A stretch of 64,000 nucleotides of DNA from Aceticella autotrophica. Lineage in GTDB: Bacteria > Bacillota > Thermoanaerobacteria > Thermoanaerobacterales > Thermoanaerobacteraceae. The first letter of the stretch is position 1; every line of letters starts with the position of its first letter. The notes beneath the pieces are model-generated. The model was not told the origin of the DNA, did no database searches, and saw only the letters and a list, made by a program, of their open reading frames with translations. The translations under genes were made by a program, and so were the position numbers. The DNA is taken from the NCBI RefSeq assembly GCF_017357865.1, contig NZ_CP060096.1:2203619-2267618 (forward strand), written 5' to 3'. Positions 14,800 to 24,345 of the stretch are shown here, in pieces.

Positions 14800-15633
14800 T
14801 TATTTGTATTTCCACGAATATAACCATTTTTTTGCTTTTCCAACAGTTAATGGTAATCTATCTATCTCTAAGGCTTCATCATGTGCAATAAGTTCTATTA
14901 AATGAGCTACTCTTGGCAATCGTAATCCAATCTTACGTAAAATTTCTTTTCGATAAAATACTTCTTCTGTTGTACCTCCACATATGATCTCGCCTTTACT
15001 TAAAAGATATACTCTATCAGCTAACAATGGAACGATATCAACATCATGAGTAGCAAATATCATAGTAATCCCAAGTTCTTTATTGATAGAATTAAGTAAT
15101 TCAATAAGATTGCTTACTCCATGCGGATCCAAAGATGCAGTTGGCTCATCTAAAACTATAACCTTTGGTTTCATTGCTAAAACACTTGCTAAAGCAACTT
15201 TTTTTTTCTCGCCACCACTTAAATTATGAGGACTTCTTTTCTCATATCCTTTTAATCCAACTATTTCCAATGCCCATGCTATAGTTTCATATAATTTTTC
15301 ACCTGTTATATGCATATTCAGCAAACCATATGCAACTTCTTGGAATACAGTAGAATTAAAAAGTTGATCATCTGAATCTTGAAAAACCATTCCTACCTTA
15401 CAGCGAATTTTTGATAGGTTTTTCTTACAAACTTGTAAACCTTCAACTGTAACAGTACCAGATGTAGGTTGCAAAAGTCCGTTAAAAAGTTGGAATAAGG
15501 TAGATTTACCTGCACCATTTGGTCCAATTATAGCAACTTTATCTCCTTTACTTATAGTTATATTAATATTTTTAAGTGCTAAATTTCCATCATTATATAC
15601 ATAATTTACTTCTGATACCTTAATAAGCTCCAT
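14800..15633 (-). CDS. cbiO: Cobalt ECF transporter ATPase (A component)
   Basis: A 277-residue ABC ATPase with Walker A GPNGAGKST (near 37-45), Q-loop VFQDSDDQLF, signature LSGGEKKKVALA (near 138), Walker B VIVLDEPTASLDP and the switch histidine in FATHD. This is the full CbiO layout with a short C-terminal tail after about 235 and no extra domain, unlike the 28900-30117 protein. Last gene of the cobalamin-riboswitch-controlled cluster cbiM-cbiN-like-cbiQ-cbiO. A 155-bp gap separates it from cbiQ, longer than the other spacings, and shows no clear terminator. Confidence 0.93.
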   Translation of the reverse strand: MELIKVSEVNYVYNDGNLALKNINITISKGDKVAIIGPNGAGKSTLFQLFNGLLQPTSGTVTVEGLQVCKKNLSKIRCKVGMVFQDSDDQLFNSTVFQEVAYGLLNMHITGEKLYETIAWALEIVGLKGYEKRSPHNLSGGEKKKVALASVLAMKPKVIVLDEPTASLDPHGVSNLIELLNSINKELGITMIFATHDVDIVPLLADRVYLLSKGEIICGGTTEEVFYRKEILRKIGLRLPRVAHLIELIAHDEALEIDRLPLTVGKAKKWLYSWKYK

Positions 15634-15788
15634 ATTTTAAAAACATTCCCTTCAATTCACTCAAAACAGAAAAGCATTTGAAATAATAAAAGTATAAACA
15701 AAATCTTATGTTAACATAATCATATTTATATATTAAATAGTTTTTACTAAATGCATTATAAAAATATTATCTGTGTAAGTTTTCTCTT

Positions 15789-16574
15789 CTAAACAATTAT
15801 ATCTACAATGGTTAAAACAATAAGTAAAGCAATAACTATTACTCCAAAATATAAATTTGATTTTGGTATTGTATTAGTAAAGTATCCTGCAATAGTACTT
15901 TCTTCATTATACCCTCTGGATAACATAGCATTATAAATTTTAAAACTTCGATCCATGGATTTAATTAGAACATAAGCTCCAATTTTACCTGTATCATAAG
16001 CCTGTTGCAACAAAGATGTTTTGTCTCCCATACGACTAATTTGAGCATTGCGCATATTGTGGGCAGTTTCCATAATTATAAATAGATATCGGTACATCAT
16101 AGCAGCTATATCTATAATTATATTAGGAACTTTACATAATCTAAGCGTTTCAATAATCTCAATCATAGGTGTACAAAACGAAAGAACTGTTCCTAATGTA
16201 ACTGCTGCCATTATTTTAAACATAATCAAAATACCAAGATGCAAACCTTCCATATATGCAGTAAGATGAATTACTCCTATATGAACAACCCATAAAGGAT
16301 GACTCCCATGTGTAAATAAAACATTTAGCAAAACTAACCAAGCTATTTCAAATGGAATAAATAAACGCTTCAATAAGTTATACCAAGGCATATTTAATAT
16401 AGCAAAGGAAATAATACTAATCATCCAGATACCGGCTACAAAATACCAGTGATGAAAAACAGTAACTAATACAATACCTAATATAAAGATTACCGTCTTT
16501 ACTCGTCCATCCATACGTTGTAATACATTATTTTTATGTTCGTTAGATTCTTCATTATAATGATACATTTCCAT
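15789..16574 (-). CDS. cbiQ: Cobalt ECF transporter T component
   Basis: A 261-residue membrane protein with about five spans. The coupling signatures are NAQISRMG (near 177) and MLSRGYNEES (near 218). The N terminus HYNEESNEHKNNVLQRMDGRVKT is a typical cytoplasmic leader before the first helix. It lies 3 nt after the cbiN-like gene. It belongs to the standard CbiQ branch and is clearly different from the pair of closer paralogues at 270-1094 and 30107-30949. Confidence 0.9.
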   Translation of the reverse strand: MEMYHYNEESNEHKNNVLQRMDGRVKTVIFILGIVLVTVFHHWYFVAGIWMISIISFAILNMPWYNLLKRLFIPFEIAWLVLLNVLFTHGSHPLWVVHIGVIHLTAYMEGLHLGILIMFKIMAAVTLGTVLSFCTPMIEIIETLRLCKVPNIIIDIAAMMYRYLFIIMETAHNMRNAQISRMGDKTSLLQQAYDTGKIGAYVLIKSMDRSFKIYNAMLSRGYNEESTIAGYFTNTIPKSNLYFGVIVIALLIVLTIVDIIV

Positions 16575-16577
16575 AAT

Positions 16578-16907
16578 CTACTTTACCTCTGACGATTCTT
16601 CCTCTTTTCTTTTAGATTTACCAAAAAGCTTTTCCCATTCATGACCGATAACCAACCCTACAAAAAGATTTGCTACAGAAAAAGCACCAACTTGTGCATC
16701 ACCTGGCAAGTCTATAAATGGATGATGATCACCTTTTGTAACTTGTGTAGCCAAATTATTAACTTTGTCATCAGTCCCACCTGCCTCCATTTTATGAGCA
16801 TCCATATATTTACCAGCTGCAAATATACACATCAATATACCTATCATTATACAAAGCATAGTTTTACTAAAATTATCAAGCCATTGAATTTTTGTATTTG
16901 ATTTCAT
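16578..16907 (-). CDS. CbiN-like small membrane subunit
   Basis: A 109-residue protein with an N-terminal membrane helix (about 15-32), an extracytoplasmic linker with HHPFIDLPGDAQVG, and a second helix (about 77-93) followed by a charged tail. The two-helix topology and its position between cbiM and cbiQ match CbiN or analogous small subunits, which help load metal into CbiM. It starts 1 nt after the cbiM stop. The primary sequence is not close to classical CbiN, so the name is by analogy. Confidence 0.65.
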   Translation of the reverse strand: MKSNTKIQWLDNFSKTMLCIMIGILMCIFAAGKYMDAHKMEAGGTDDKVNNLATQVTKGDHHPFIDLPGDAQVGAFSVANLFVGLVIGHEWEKLFGKSKRKEEESSEVK

Positions 16908-16908
16908 A

Positions 16909-17676
16909 CTATTTCACTCCTTTCGCATTTCCACTTATAATAATGCCAGGCAATAAATCGGGACGACGGTTAACCATAACTTGAATAACTGCTGCAGTAA
17001 ATATCGCTTCAAATATTGCCAAAGGAAGTTGTGTTGGACCATATCCCATGAAAAATATCATCCATTGTTTAACTAAAGAAACATTACCGTGAAGACTAAG
17101 TGCAAGTTCAAAAGCACTAGTTAAGTATGTCATCACATCACCAACAAAACCAGCTATACCAGCAGCCAACCAAATAGGACTACCAAATTTTCTAAAGATT
17201 TTCCAACTTAAATAACCAGACATACCTCCTACAATTCCCATAGAAAAGTTATTAGCACCTATAGTAGTAATTCCTCCATGTCCCAAAAAAATTGCTTGAA
17301 AAAAAAGTGCAATAGCTGAAATTACTGTAGTAGCCCATGGACCAACAACTATCGCTGCTAAAGGTGTTCCACAAGGGTGAGAGCATGACCCAGTTACTGG
17401 TACAGGCAAGTGCATACAAGAAATTACAAATACTGCTACACCAACCATTGATAACAACGGTTTGTAGTGTAAATTTTCTTCTGACCTCTTTTTAATTTCC
17501 CAAATACCTACAACTACAAATAAAGCACTAATTACATACCATGTAATCCATGCTTGCGCTGGTAAAATACCATCTTCAATATGCATAGCATAAGCCACCG
17601 ATGGTGTAAATAATAATAAAACAGGTAAAATAATAGATAAAATTGATACAATTGATAATTTTTGTTTCTTAAACAA
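16909..17676 (-). CDS. cbiM: Cobalt ECF substrate-binding protein CbiM with signal peptide
   Basis: A 255-residue protein. A cleavable signal (KKQK, hydrophobic 8-24, then AYA at 28-30) precedes MHIEDGILP at 31, so processing would expose the metal-binding Met-His N terminus. It contains GSCSHPCGTPLAAIVVGPWA and GHGGITTIGANNFSMG, the CbiM channel/ligand blocks. The first cluster's CbiM at 1413-2105 has no signal, a clear difference. It is controlled by the cobalamin riboswitch and terminator upstream, so it is expected to be active when B12 is scarce. Confidence 0.93.
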   Translation of the reverse strand: MFKKQKLSIVSILSIILPVLLLFTPSVAYAMHIEDGILPAQAWITWYVISALFVVVGIWEIKKRSEENLHYKPLLSMVGVAVFVISCMHLPVPVTGSCSHPCGTPLAAIVVGPWATTVISAIALFFQAIFLGHGGITTIGANNFSMGIVGGMSGYLSWKIFRKFGSPIWLAAGIAGFVGDVMTYLTSAFELALSLHGNVSLVKQWMIFFMGYGPTQLPLAIFEAIFTAAVIQVMVNRRPDLLPGIIISGNAKGVK

Positions 17677-17705
17677 AGCTAAACACTCCTTTTTTTATAA
17701 TATTT

Positions 17706-17735
17706 AAAGCCCCTTAACTTTTGTTAAGAGGCTTT
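17706..17735 (-). terminator. Riboswitch-controlled terminator before cbiM
   Basis: AAAGCCTCTTAAC pairs with GTTAAGGGGCTTT (minus strand) across an AAAA loop, between the cobalamin riboswitch and cbiM. The following U-tract is weak (AAATATTAT), so repression could also involve the RBS region. Confidence 0.65.
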
Positions 17736-17839
17736 ACAGGCACAAGTTATGTATATATTATGTGAAAATATAAAAATTTAACATAAATACATGCTTGAAA
17801 CTGCAACAGCCTCTATCCATCGTAGAGTAACTGTAGACA

Positions 17840-18006
17840 TAAATAACAGGCAGTTCTTTTGGCTTAGACTCATCGCCACCTTACGCCTTCCCAGCTTTCG
17901 CCAGTGACATAATATAAGGCAGCTCCTCATTACAACGGCGGGACCGCGCGGGAATCTCACCCGACTTCTCTATTAAGTTTAATTGATGAATTAAACACCT
18001 GTTACC
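17840..18006 (-). ncRNA. Cobalamin (B12) riboswitch
   Basis: The minus strand shows the hallmark blocks in order: GGTAACAGGTG (17996-18006), GGGTGAGATTCCCGCGCGGTCCCGCC, GAGGAGCTGCC, GTCACTGGCGAAAGCTGGGAAGGC, GATGAGTCTAAGCCAAAAGA and the closing CTGCCTGTTATT. It binds adenosyl- or methylcobalamin in the nascent leader and shuts off downstream genes. Placement before cbiM-N-Q-O fits control of cobalt uptake by the B12 pool. An ORF of 60 codons across it is only a shadow. Confidence 0.95.
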
Positions 18007-18045
18007 TAAGGTTTATTTAAATTCTATATTTAATTTGTTGATTTT

Positions 18046-18073
18046 ATTTTATCACATTTTTTCTATATGTCAA
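18046..18073 (-). promoter_or_regulatory. Promoter of the riboswitch-cbiMNQO operon
   Basis: TTGACA (complement of 18068-18073), 16-bp spacer, TAAAAT (complement of 18046-18051), pointing toward the cobalamin riboswitch. The whole promoter lies inside the 249-bp direct repeat made by an insertion sequence, so an identical copy exists at 24346-24373. Confidence 0.65.
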
Positions 18074-18165
18074 CAAAAATATTTAAAATTTGTAATTATT
18101 CTGTGATAATGTCATATTGAATTTATTCTGATAAAATGTCATGTATGAGAGAGGAGATATTCAAT

Positions 18166-19502
18166 ATGACTCAAAAAGAAATAAGTCGTCTTAGAGTTAT
18201 CAATCAGACTATTGATAAAATTATAACCGTAAGAGAAGCTGCTGAGCTTCTGGGCCTCAGTGAACGCCAAGTAATAAGGTTAAAAGGAGGGGTTTTAAAA
18301 GATGGTCCTGCGTTCATAATTCATAAAAATAGAGGTAGGAAGCCTAAGCATGCTCTCTCGGATGAAATCGGAACCAAAATTGTTGAGTTAAAACAAACAA
18401 AGTACCAAGAGGCTAATTTCATGCATTTTTCTGAGTTACTGGAAGAACATGAAAATATTAATGTGAGTTATTCTACAATATATAGGATATTGACTAAAGA
18501 GGGTATTAAAAGCCCTAAAAAACATCGTAAGCGTAAATCTCATCATCGAAGAAAGAGAAAGCCTCAAAAGGGAATGCTGGTTCAGATTGATGCTTCTCCA
18601 CATGAATGGATCATAGGAGATAAATCATTTACTCTACATGGAGCTATAGATGACGCTACCGGTGAAATTCTTGCACTTTTTTTGCTCCTAACGAGTGTAT
18701 GGAAGGATATTTCGAAGTCATAAGACAAATCGTTAACAACCATGGTATCCCTATCAGTATATATTCTGACCGTCACACTATCTTTGTCTCTCCTAACAGC
18801 GGTAAACTATCTATAGAAGAACAATTAGAGGGAAAGACAGTTAATTTTACTCAGTTTGAAAGAGCTATGGGAGAGCTTGGAATCAACGTTATTAAGGCTA
18901 ATTCTCCACAAGCTAAAGGCCGCATTGAAAAGCTATGGGATACGCTTCAAAGCAGGCTTCCTGTTGAGTTTAAGATTCATGGAATTGATACTATGAAAGC
19001 TGCTAATGCATTTTTATCGCAATTTATTGTCGCTTACAATGAAAAGTTTGGTGTCGAACCTGAAAATCCTGAACATGCTTTTAGAACGCTTGATTCTAAT
19101 ATTAACCTTGATTATATCTTATGCGTAAAGGAAGAGCGTACTATCATTGAAGGGTCTGCTTTTTCTTACAAGGGTAAGTATTATCAACTTATCAAGAATG
19201 GTAAAAAGGCTCCAGCTATGCCCAAAGCTAAACTTACTGTCTTAAGTAGTTCTAAAATAGGCGTAAAAGCTTTCTATGCTGATGTTATATATGATACTTT
19301 GCTTCTTGATGAACGTCCAAAAAAAGAATCTTTAAAGTTATCTAAAGAGAAAACTGTGAAACAAACTATAGTAAAGCCAAGTGCCGATCACCCATGGCGG
19401 CATGCACAAAAGAAGAAGCCCAATTACGCGTATGAAGAAACCGATCGTGAGATCGTTGAAATGCTTAATCAGCTTTTCAATTCTACGCGTGCATGGGCAT
19501 AG
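18166..19502 (+). pseudogene. IS1202/ISNCY-like DDE transposase, frameshifted
   Basis: Two overlapping reading frames together form one rve-type transposase. Frame 1 has an N-terminal HTH (TVREAAELLGLSERQVIRLK) and the first Asp (LVQIDASPHEW). Frame 2, from about 18690, has the second Asp (IYSDRHTIF) and the Glu (AKGRIEKLWDTLQ). They join at a run of seven T (18677-18683): a -1 slip there restores LALFFAPNECMEGYFEV. This is either a one-base deletion or a slippery site for programmed frameshifting. I chose ATG 18166, which follows GAGGAGA by 8 nt, over 18136. The catalytic triad is otherwise intact. Confidence 0.8.
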
Positions 19503-19857
19503 AAAAATATTGTCATATATTATGATACTCGCTTTGATGGTATTTATCAAGGCTTAATTTCCTATGCCTTTTTTAAGGTTTCTCTTTTAAAGAGATGTAT
19601 AGAATAAATTGCATGTTTTTATGTCTTTAGATTACAAGACATAATATTCTATACATAGTATATCTACAATTAACGCGTGCTTTGAAAGGCTCTTCGACAA
19701 TTTTATATTATTATCAATTCAAAATCTTTTGCTACAATTTTACTTCGTTTTAAGAAAAATTTGTTACCATCACTGAAACATAAAAGCATATTTAAACATG
19801 ACATTTTCACTGAATAAATTTGCTCTTTTTTAGGTGACATTTTCACAGACTATTGAC
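19503..19857 (+). other. Non-coding tail of the IS1202-like element
   Basis: About 350 bp, AT-rich, with an AGAATATTATGTC-type palindrome near 19600-19660 and the subterminal transposase-like sites near the right end. No gene is seen. Confidence 0.5.
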
Positions 19858-19917
19858 ACAAAAATATTTAAAATTTTTTTTGTAGTTTTTATTTTAATCT
19901 TTTTTTCTTGTAATAGC

Positions 19918-20079
19918 TTGACATTATAATTTTAATTTGTGTATAATTTAAATATACAAGAATTTCGCTTTTATCTGTATTAGGAAAATATAATTTCAGG
20001 CTTAATAAAAAGAGGAAATTTTTATTCTTTTTATTGCTTAAAAAGCATACTAAAAATACAGGAAAGCGATAGTTTCTTT
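19918..20079 (+). repeat. Duplicated hydrogenase promoter/leader, copy A
   Basis: Carries TTGACA (19918-19923), 18-bp spacer and TATAAT (19942-19947), identical to the live promoter at 24433-24462. It forms part of the left 249-bp repeat and now reads into the 3' end of the IS1634-like element, antisense to its transposase. Confidence 0.85.
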
Positions 20080-20105
20080 CCCTAGTTTTGCAGCAAGTTT
20101 CAGAC
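19923..20105. repeat. 183-bp direct repeat, left copy (flanks IS at 20106-22216)
   Basis: Identical by eye to 22217-22399. It includes the hydrogenase leader and the first 26 bp of the second IS1634-like element, which shows that this IS inserted into that older element. Confidence 0.9.
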
Positions 20106-22216
20106 CCGTTTTCAACACTTGAGAAAAATAAAGAGAAGGAAATCCTCATAAACAGCGGCTTTTCTTCTCTTTTTGTATTAAAAAAATGTTGTATGGAAAC
20201 TCTATCCGGAAATTTTTTTAATTTTTTTATTTAACTCCTTTGGCAGATAGTATTTCTTGTCCAAACCCAAGTCAAACACACCATTTAATGCAGTGCATAC
20301 TTTACTTCCCATGTAGGTGGCTGTATAAAATACATCTTGTGTGTTCATAACATTCATGTTCCTTAATGTTTCTAATATCTCTTCTGTTGTAAAATGGGTG
20401 CCATACTGGTCGAGTTTGTTTTCCAGGAGCCGATAAACCAATAGTGCTGTGTAGCAAATCATAAAATGTGCAATAATACGATTTCGATTCCTGTGATATA
20501 CGGGTCTTGCCCTGAAATTTGTTTTCAGTACCCTGAAACAGTCCTCTATTTTATATCGGTTAGAATTAATTCCAAGTATTGTTTTGGCATCATCATCTAA
20601 ATTTGTGGCGACTGCATAGTATCCGTCGTATTTTTCCTCTGTATCAATGACAGACTGGTCAATTTCGTAGTGGTCAGAAGCTTTTTCTCCATCTTTTCCT
20701 GTTGAGATTCTTTTTATAAATCTTGTAACATCATGAGGGCCCTTTTTAACATCCTCGACATTCTTGTCACTAAGAATTTTTCTTGCCCTTTCAATCTGTG
20801 CATTTCTTATGTGTCGCTGATACTCCATCATTTTTCTAGAAAAAGTGATAATAATTCTTTGCTTAAGAACTGCCTTGGACTTTACCATCCTGGACTTCCC
20901 GTTCTTGAATACTTTTTCCTCACACAATCCAATATCTACAGCACAGTCTGCATCCAGTATTTTATAAGCTATGTCATTGTAAAGCGAAGAATTTTCTGCA
21001 TTGAATCTGTCGAATTCCTTCATGTGTTTGATAGTAATATGGGAATCATCAGAAAGTCTCCGATAATCATAATCATTAAAAACTGCTTTCTGCAGCTTCT
21101 CAGAAAGTTTTTTGACGGACTGCGTTACGATAAAGGCTCTTCCGCCCATGGAGTTATATTTTCTTATATTAAAGGAACCCAGTCCTGCATCTGCACAATA
21201 AATAAACTGTTTTCCTTTGAACATCCTTGTAATCTTTTGTTCCAGAGGAACAGCACATTTTTGTTCATTGTCAGAACCGGGATTAATGCACATTGATATA
21301 GGAATACCATTTCCATCCATAAACAGCCCCATCTGGACGATGGGATTTGGACGATGCTCCTTAGACGGACCATATCTTCGGAGACCTTTGAGAATTTCGC
21401 CGGTTACTTCGTCCACGTATTCATCATCTTCATCTTCTGATTCAAAGTAATAGTTGGTACAGTCAAAGTAGCAAACAGAAGTGTTTCTTTTTACGATGTT
21501 TCCGCTGGTTAAAAATAAGTGTTCCAGATAATTGTCATAGTTTTCTACCAATACATCCATAAAACGCAATATGTGCTGATACTCGAATGAGGGCTGTTCA
21601 TAATAGGAATCAAGCCTATCAAAGGTTCCAAGCTTTGATTTGGGATCTAAGATTCTGGCAAACGTGAGGAAGCGGTTAATGGTGTTACAGTCAAAGGTAA
21701 TCTTAGAATTATTCTTTATGCTATCAAAGAAATCACGGACTTTTAAATCCTGATAGATCTTCTGCAGGATAAAATAGCCTACATTAAGGAGGGCTGATTT
21801 AGAAGCGGTATCCCCTGTGAAAGTAAGCTTTTCATTAAAATTGATCTTTAAGCTCATGTCTATTTTGCCTTCTTTGTATCGCTTGTTATAATCTTCCACC
21901 TGTTTCTTGGCATAAGCAAGTGGATCGTCGGTGATAGCAAGTAATTCTGAGTATTTTCCGATCCTGACTACATTCTTTGTAGTGGTTTTATTGCCATTTC
22001 GAATTCCTATTTGAATAAAGTAAGTGGGATCTTTAGACTTTCTGTCATAATATAGCTTCATGTTGGCACCTCCATAATTTTATTATATCATATAATACAA
22101 CACATACAACATATATTTTAAAAAAATTGACAATAAAAAAATCAGGAAATGCTTTATTAAAGCGATTCCTGACGTTATTAGTTTGTGCTATCTTGTTTGC
22201 AAGTGTTGAAAACCCG
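20106..22216 (-). mobile_element. IS1634-like (IS4 superfamily) element 1
   Basis: A 2.1-kb element bounded by the 183-bp direct repeats. Terminal inverted repeats GTTTTCAACACTTG (20108-20121) and CAAGTGTTGAAAAC (22200-22213) sit just inside each end; the exact edge is uncertain by 1-2 bp. An AAAGAGAAG/CTTCTCTTT hairpin (20130-20172) terminates the transposase transcript. A TCAGGAA/TTCCTGA hairpin lies near the right end. Long, variable target duplications are a known trait of the IS1634 family. Confidence 0.9.
20202..22061 (-). CDS. IS1634-family transposase (intact)
   Basis: A 619-residue DDE transposase of the IS4 superfamily. The catalytic Asp are in CYFDCTNYYFE (near 199) and YCADAGLG (near 292), and the Glu is in NRYKIEDCFRVLK, the Y-R-E-K type signature near 515. 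The partner-conserved GPSKEHRPNPIVQMGLFMDG segment is shared with the 22532-24247 transposase, showing family membership, but overall identity is low. No frameshift or internal stop, so the element may still be mobile. RBS GGAGGTG precedes the ATG at 22061. Confidence 0.93.
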   Translation of the reverse strand: MKLYYDRKSKDPTYFIQIGIRNGNKTTTKNVVRIGKYSELLAITDDPLAYAKKQVEDYNKRYKEGKIDMSLKINFNEKLTFTGDTASKSALLNVGYFILQKIYQDLKVRDFFDSIKNNSKITFDCNTINRFLTFARILDPKSKLGTFDRLDSYYEQPSFEYQHILRFMDVLVENYDNYLEHLFLTSGNIVKRNTSVCYFDCTNYYFESEDEDDEYVDEVTGEILKGLRRYGPSKEHRPNPIVQMGLFMDGNGIPISMCINPGSDNEQKCAVPLEQKITRMFKGKQFIYCADAGLGSFNIRKYNSMGGRAFIVTQSVKKLSEKLQKAVFNDYDYRRLSDDSHITIKHMKEFDRFNAENSSLYNDIAYKILDADCAVDIGLCEEKVFKNGKSRMVKSKAVLKQRIIITFSRKMMEYQRHIRNAQIERARKILSDKNVEDVKKGPHDVTRFIKRISTGKDGEKASDHYEIDQSVIDTEEKYDGYYAVATNLDDDAKTILGINSNRYKIEDCFRVLKTNFRARPVYHRNRNRIIAHFMICYTALLVYRLLENKLDQYGTHFTTEEILETLRNMNVMNTQDVFYTATYMGSKVCTALNGVFDLGLDKKYYLPKELNKKIKKISG

Positions 22217-22399
22217 ATTATAATTTTAATTTGTGTATAATTTAAATATACAAGAATTTCGCTTTTATCTGTATTAGGAAAATATAATTTCAGGCTTAAT
22301 AAAAAGAGGAAATTTTTATTCTTTTTATTGCTTAAAAAGCATACTAAAAATACAGGAAAGCGATAGTTTCTTTCCCTAGTTTTGCAGCAAGTTTCAGAC
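22217..22399. repeat. 183-bp direct repeat, right copy
   Basis: Identical by eye to 19923-20105. Its left edge cuts the hydrogenase promoter after the -35 box. TATAAT survives at 22236-22241 but the -35 position now reads ACCCGA, so this promoter copy is probably dead. Confidence 0.9.
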
Positions 22400-22531
22400 T
22401 AACATAACCTGAAACCATTAATTTTACTAATGATTTCAGGTAAAATTTTTTTAAATTTTTGTCATATTTTAATTGCGAATCATTATGGATTATGATATAA
22501 TATAAGTATATTGATTTTAGGAGAGTATAAG

Positions 22532-24247
22532 GTGTATTTGAAGAAAAGTAAACGTAGTTCTGGAAGAATTTATCTTTCTATTGCAGATGGTTATCATGAT
22601 AAAGAGAGAGGACATACAAGGACTGTTACAATTAAATCTCTTGGATATCTTGATGAACTTCAAAAACAATATGATAACCCCATTGCATTTTTTGAACAAC
22701 AGGTTAAAGAATTGAACGAACAAAAAGCTATGAAAAAGGCCCCCATCATGCTTAGTTTTTCCCCTGATGAAAAACTTTTAGCTAATATGCATAACCGCAA
22801 GAATTTCGGTTATGCAGCTTTGAGTAAAATTTATCATGAACTTGATGTAGATACATTCTTAAGAAACAGACAACGGCATTCAAAAGAAAAATATGATGCA
22901 AATGCCATCATGAAATTGCTTGTATTTTCACGCCTGCTTTATCCTGCTTCTAAGAAAAAAACTTATGAAAACAGGGATATATTCTTTGAAAAATTTAATT
23001 TTTCTTTGGATGATATATACAGATGCCTTACTCTTTTTAACAAACACAGTGATGCTCTTCAGCTTTGGCTGCATGAACACATTAAATCTCAGTATAATCG
23101 CAACACAGATCTTGTTTATTATGATGTTACAAATTATTACTTTGAAATAGATGAACAGGATGACTTGCGTAAAAAAGGAGTTTCTAAAGAACATCGTCCT
23201 GATCCTATTGTACAGATGGGATTATTTATGGACACAAATGGTATACCTATTACATATAAGCTTTTTCCAGGAAATACGCCGGATAAAACTACCCTGATTC
23301 CGTCTCTAAGCGGGATTCAACGTGAATATTCCTTAGGCAGAATTATCGTGGTAGCAGACAGAGGATTAACCACAGGAGATAACATTTGGTATATTCTATC
23401 TGCTAAAAATGGTTATGTATTAAGTTATTCTGTTCGCGGTGCCGACAAAAATTTTCAGAAGTATGTCCTTGATGAAAATGGATATGTTAGCAAAGGTGAT
23501 GGTTTTAAAATAAAATCAAGACTTTATCCAAGAGAAATTCAAGTGACTGCAACGAATGGAAAAAAGATAAAAAAGATAGTGGATGAAAGACAGGTTATCT
23601 TCTATAGCCCCGAATATGCTGCAAAGGCAAAGCAAGATCGAGCAGCTGCATTAGCTAAGGCAATGGACCTTATTAAAAATCCTGCAAGGTACAATAAGTC
23701 TATATCTTATGGTGCTGCTAAATACGTAAAAAACCTTACATTTGATGCTAATACCGGTGAAATATCGGAGAGTGTACGTCAACATTTAGCTTTTAATGAA
23801 GAGAAGTTACGTGAAGAAGAAAAGTTCGACGGTTATTATGCTATTGTTACCAGTGAATATAAGGAGTCACCCGAGAAAATAATTGAGATGTACCGTGGAC
23901 TTTGGAAGATAGAAGAGTCCTTTAAGGTAACCAAAAGTGATTTTGAGAGTAGACCGGTTTATTTGTCGTTGAAGGAGCATATTGATGCTCATTTTCTGAC
24001 ATGTTTTATATCACTTGTAATTGTAAGGATACTTGAACACAGATTAAAGGGTAAATATTCTGTAAGAGAAATGCTTGAGAGTCTGAGTAAAGCCTCCTGT
24101 AGTCATATAAAGGAGAATTATTATCTTTTTGATTTTTATAATGATATTCTTGAAGATATCGGAAAAGAGTTAAATATTGATTTTAGTAAAAAGATTATGA
24201 CTTTAAAAGATATAAAAAAATTTTTAGGGGAGACGAAAAAAAGTTGA
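22532..24247 (+). CDS. IS1634-family transposase (intact), second type
   Basis: About 571 residues. The DDE residues are in VYYDVTNYYFE (near 206), VVADRGL (near 279) and YRGLWKIEESFKVTK (near 460). It shares SKEHRPDPIVQMGLFMDTNGIP with the 20202-22061 transposase. I chose the GTG at 22532 because AGGAGAG (22519-22525) lies 6 nt upstream; the TTG at 22511 overlaps the RBS region and lacks its own. Intact reading frame. Downstream at 24288-24320 a GC-rich hairpin with a T-run terminates the transcript before the hydrogenase leader. Confidence 0.92.
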   Translation: MYLKKSKRSSGRIYLSIADGYHDKERGHTRTVTIKSLGYLDELQKQYDNPIAFFEQQVKELNEQKAMKKAPIMLSFSPDEKLLANMHNRKNFGYAALSKIYHELDVDTFLRNRQRHSKEKYDANAIMKLLVFSRLLYPASKKKTYENRDIFFEKFNFSLDDIYRCLTLFNKHSDALQLWLHEHIKSQYNRNTDLVYYDVTNYYFEIDEQDDLRKKGVSKEHRPDPIVQMGLFMDTNGIPITYKLFPGNTPDKTTLIPSLSGIQREYSLGRIIVVADRGLTTGDNIWYILSAKNGYVLSYSVRGADKNFQKYVLDENGYVSKGDGFKIKSRLYPREIQVTATNGKKIKKIVDERQVIFYSPEYAAKAKQDRAAALAKAMDLIKNPARYNKSISYGAAKYVKNLTFDANTGEISESVRQHLAFNEEKLREEEKFDGYYAIVTSEYKESPEKIIEMYRGLWKIEESFKVTKSDFESRPVYLSLKEHIDAHFLTCFISLVIVRILEHRLKGKYSVREMLESLSKASCSHIKENYYLFDFYNDILEDIGKELNIDFSKKIMTLKDIKKFLGETKKS

Positions 24248-24287
24248 TTTCCACTATATCTTTATGACAAAATCAGAATGCCCAAAA

Positions 24288-24320
24288 CCCTTTATTTTAA
24301 AGTGGTTGAGGGCATTTTTT
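24288..24320 (+). terminator. Terminator at the 3' end of IS element 2
   Basis: ATGCCC...ACC pairs with GGT...GGGCAT, followed by TTTTTT. It should insulate the hydrogenase operon from transposase transcription. Confidence 0.75.
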
Positions 24321-24345
24321 ATCTCTTTTTGCTGCAAAAGTCAGG

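Larger units (their letters stand above)
18092..19857 (+). mobile_element. IS1202-like insertion sequence with 19-bp target duplication
   Basis: Boundaries come from a 19-bp direct repeat (18073-18091 and 19858-19876) that is single in the uninterrupted copy at 24373-24391. Terminal inverted repeats about 23 bp long (core CTGTGATAATGTCA versus CTGTGAAAATGTCA) lie at both ends. A second subterminal pair (AAATGTCATG blocks near 18133-18143 and 19797-19808) lies further in. A 1.77-kb element with one frameshifted DDE transposase and about 350 bp of non-coding tail. Inserted in the left copy of the 249-bp repeat. Confidence 0.85.
22374..24345 (+). mobile_element. IS1634-like (IS4 superfamily) element 2 with 249-bp target duplication
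   Basis: A 1.97-kb element. Imperfect terminal repeats CCCTAGTTTTGCAGCAA (left) and CCTGACTTTTGCAGCAA (right, complement) match at 14 of 17 positions. The flanking repeat is 24346-24594 on the right. On the left it is reconstructed from 18046-18091 plus 19877-20079 (46 + 203 = 249 bp) after removing the later insertions. It is the oldest of the three insertions. Confidence 0.9.

Noticed and set aside
17778..17960. 60-codon minus-strand ORF
   Set aside because: It lies wholly in the cobalamin riboswitch; the reading frame is a by-product of the GC-richer RNA.
18136..18165. Upstream ATG for the IS1202-like transposase
   Set aside because: The RBS GAGGAGA lies between this ATG and the one at 18166, so the later start is used.
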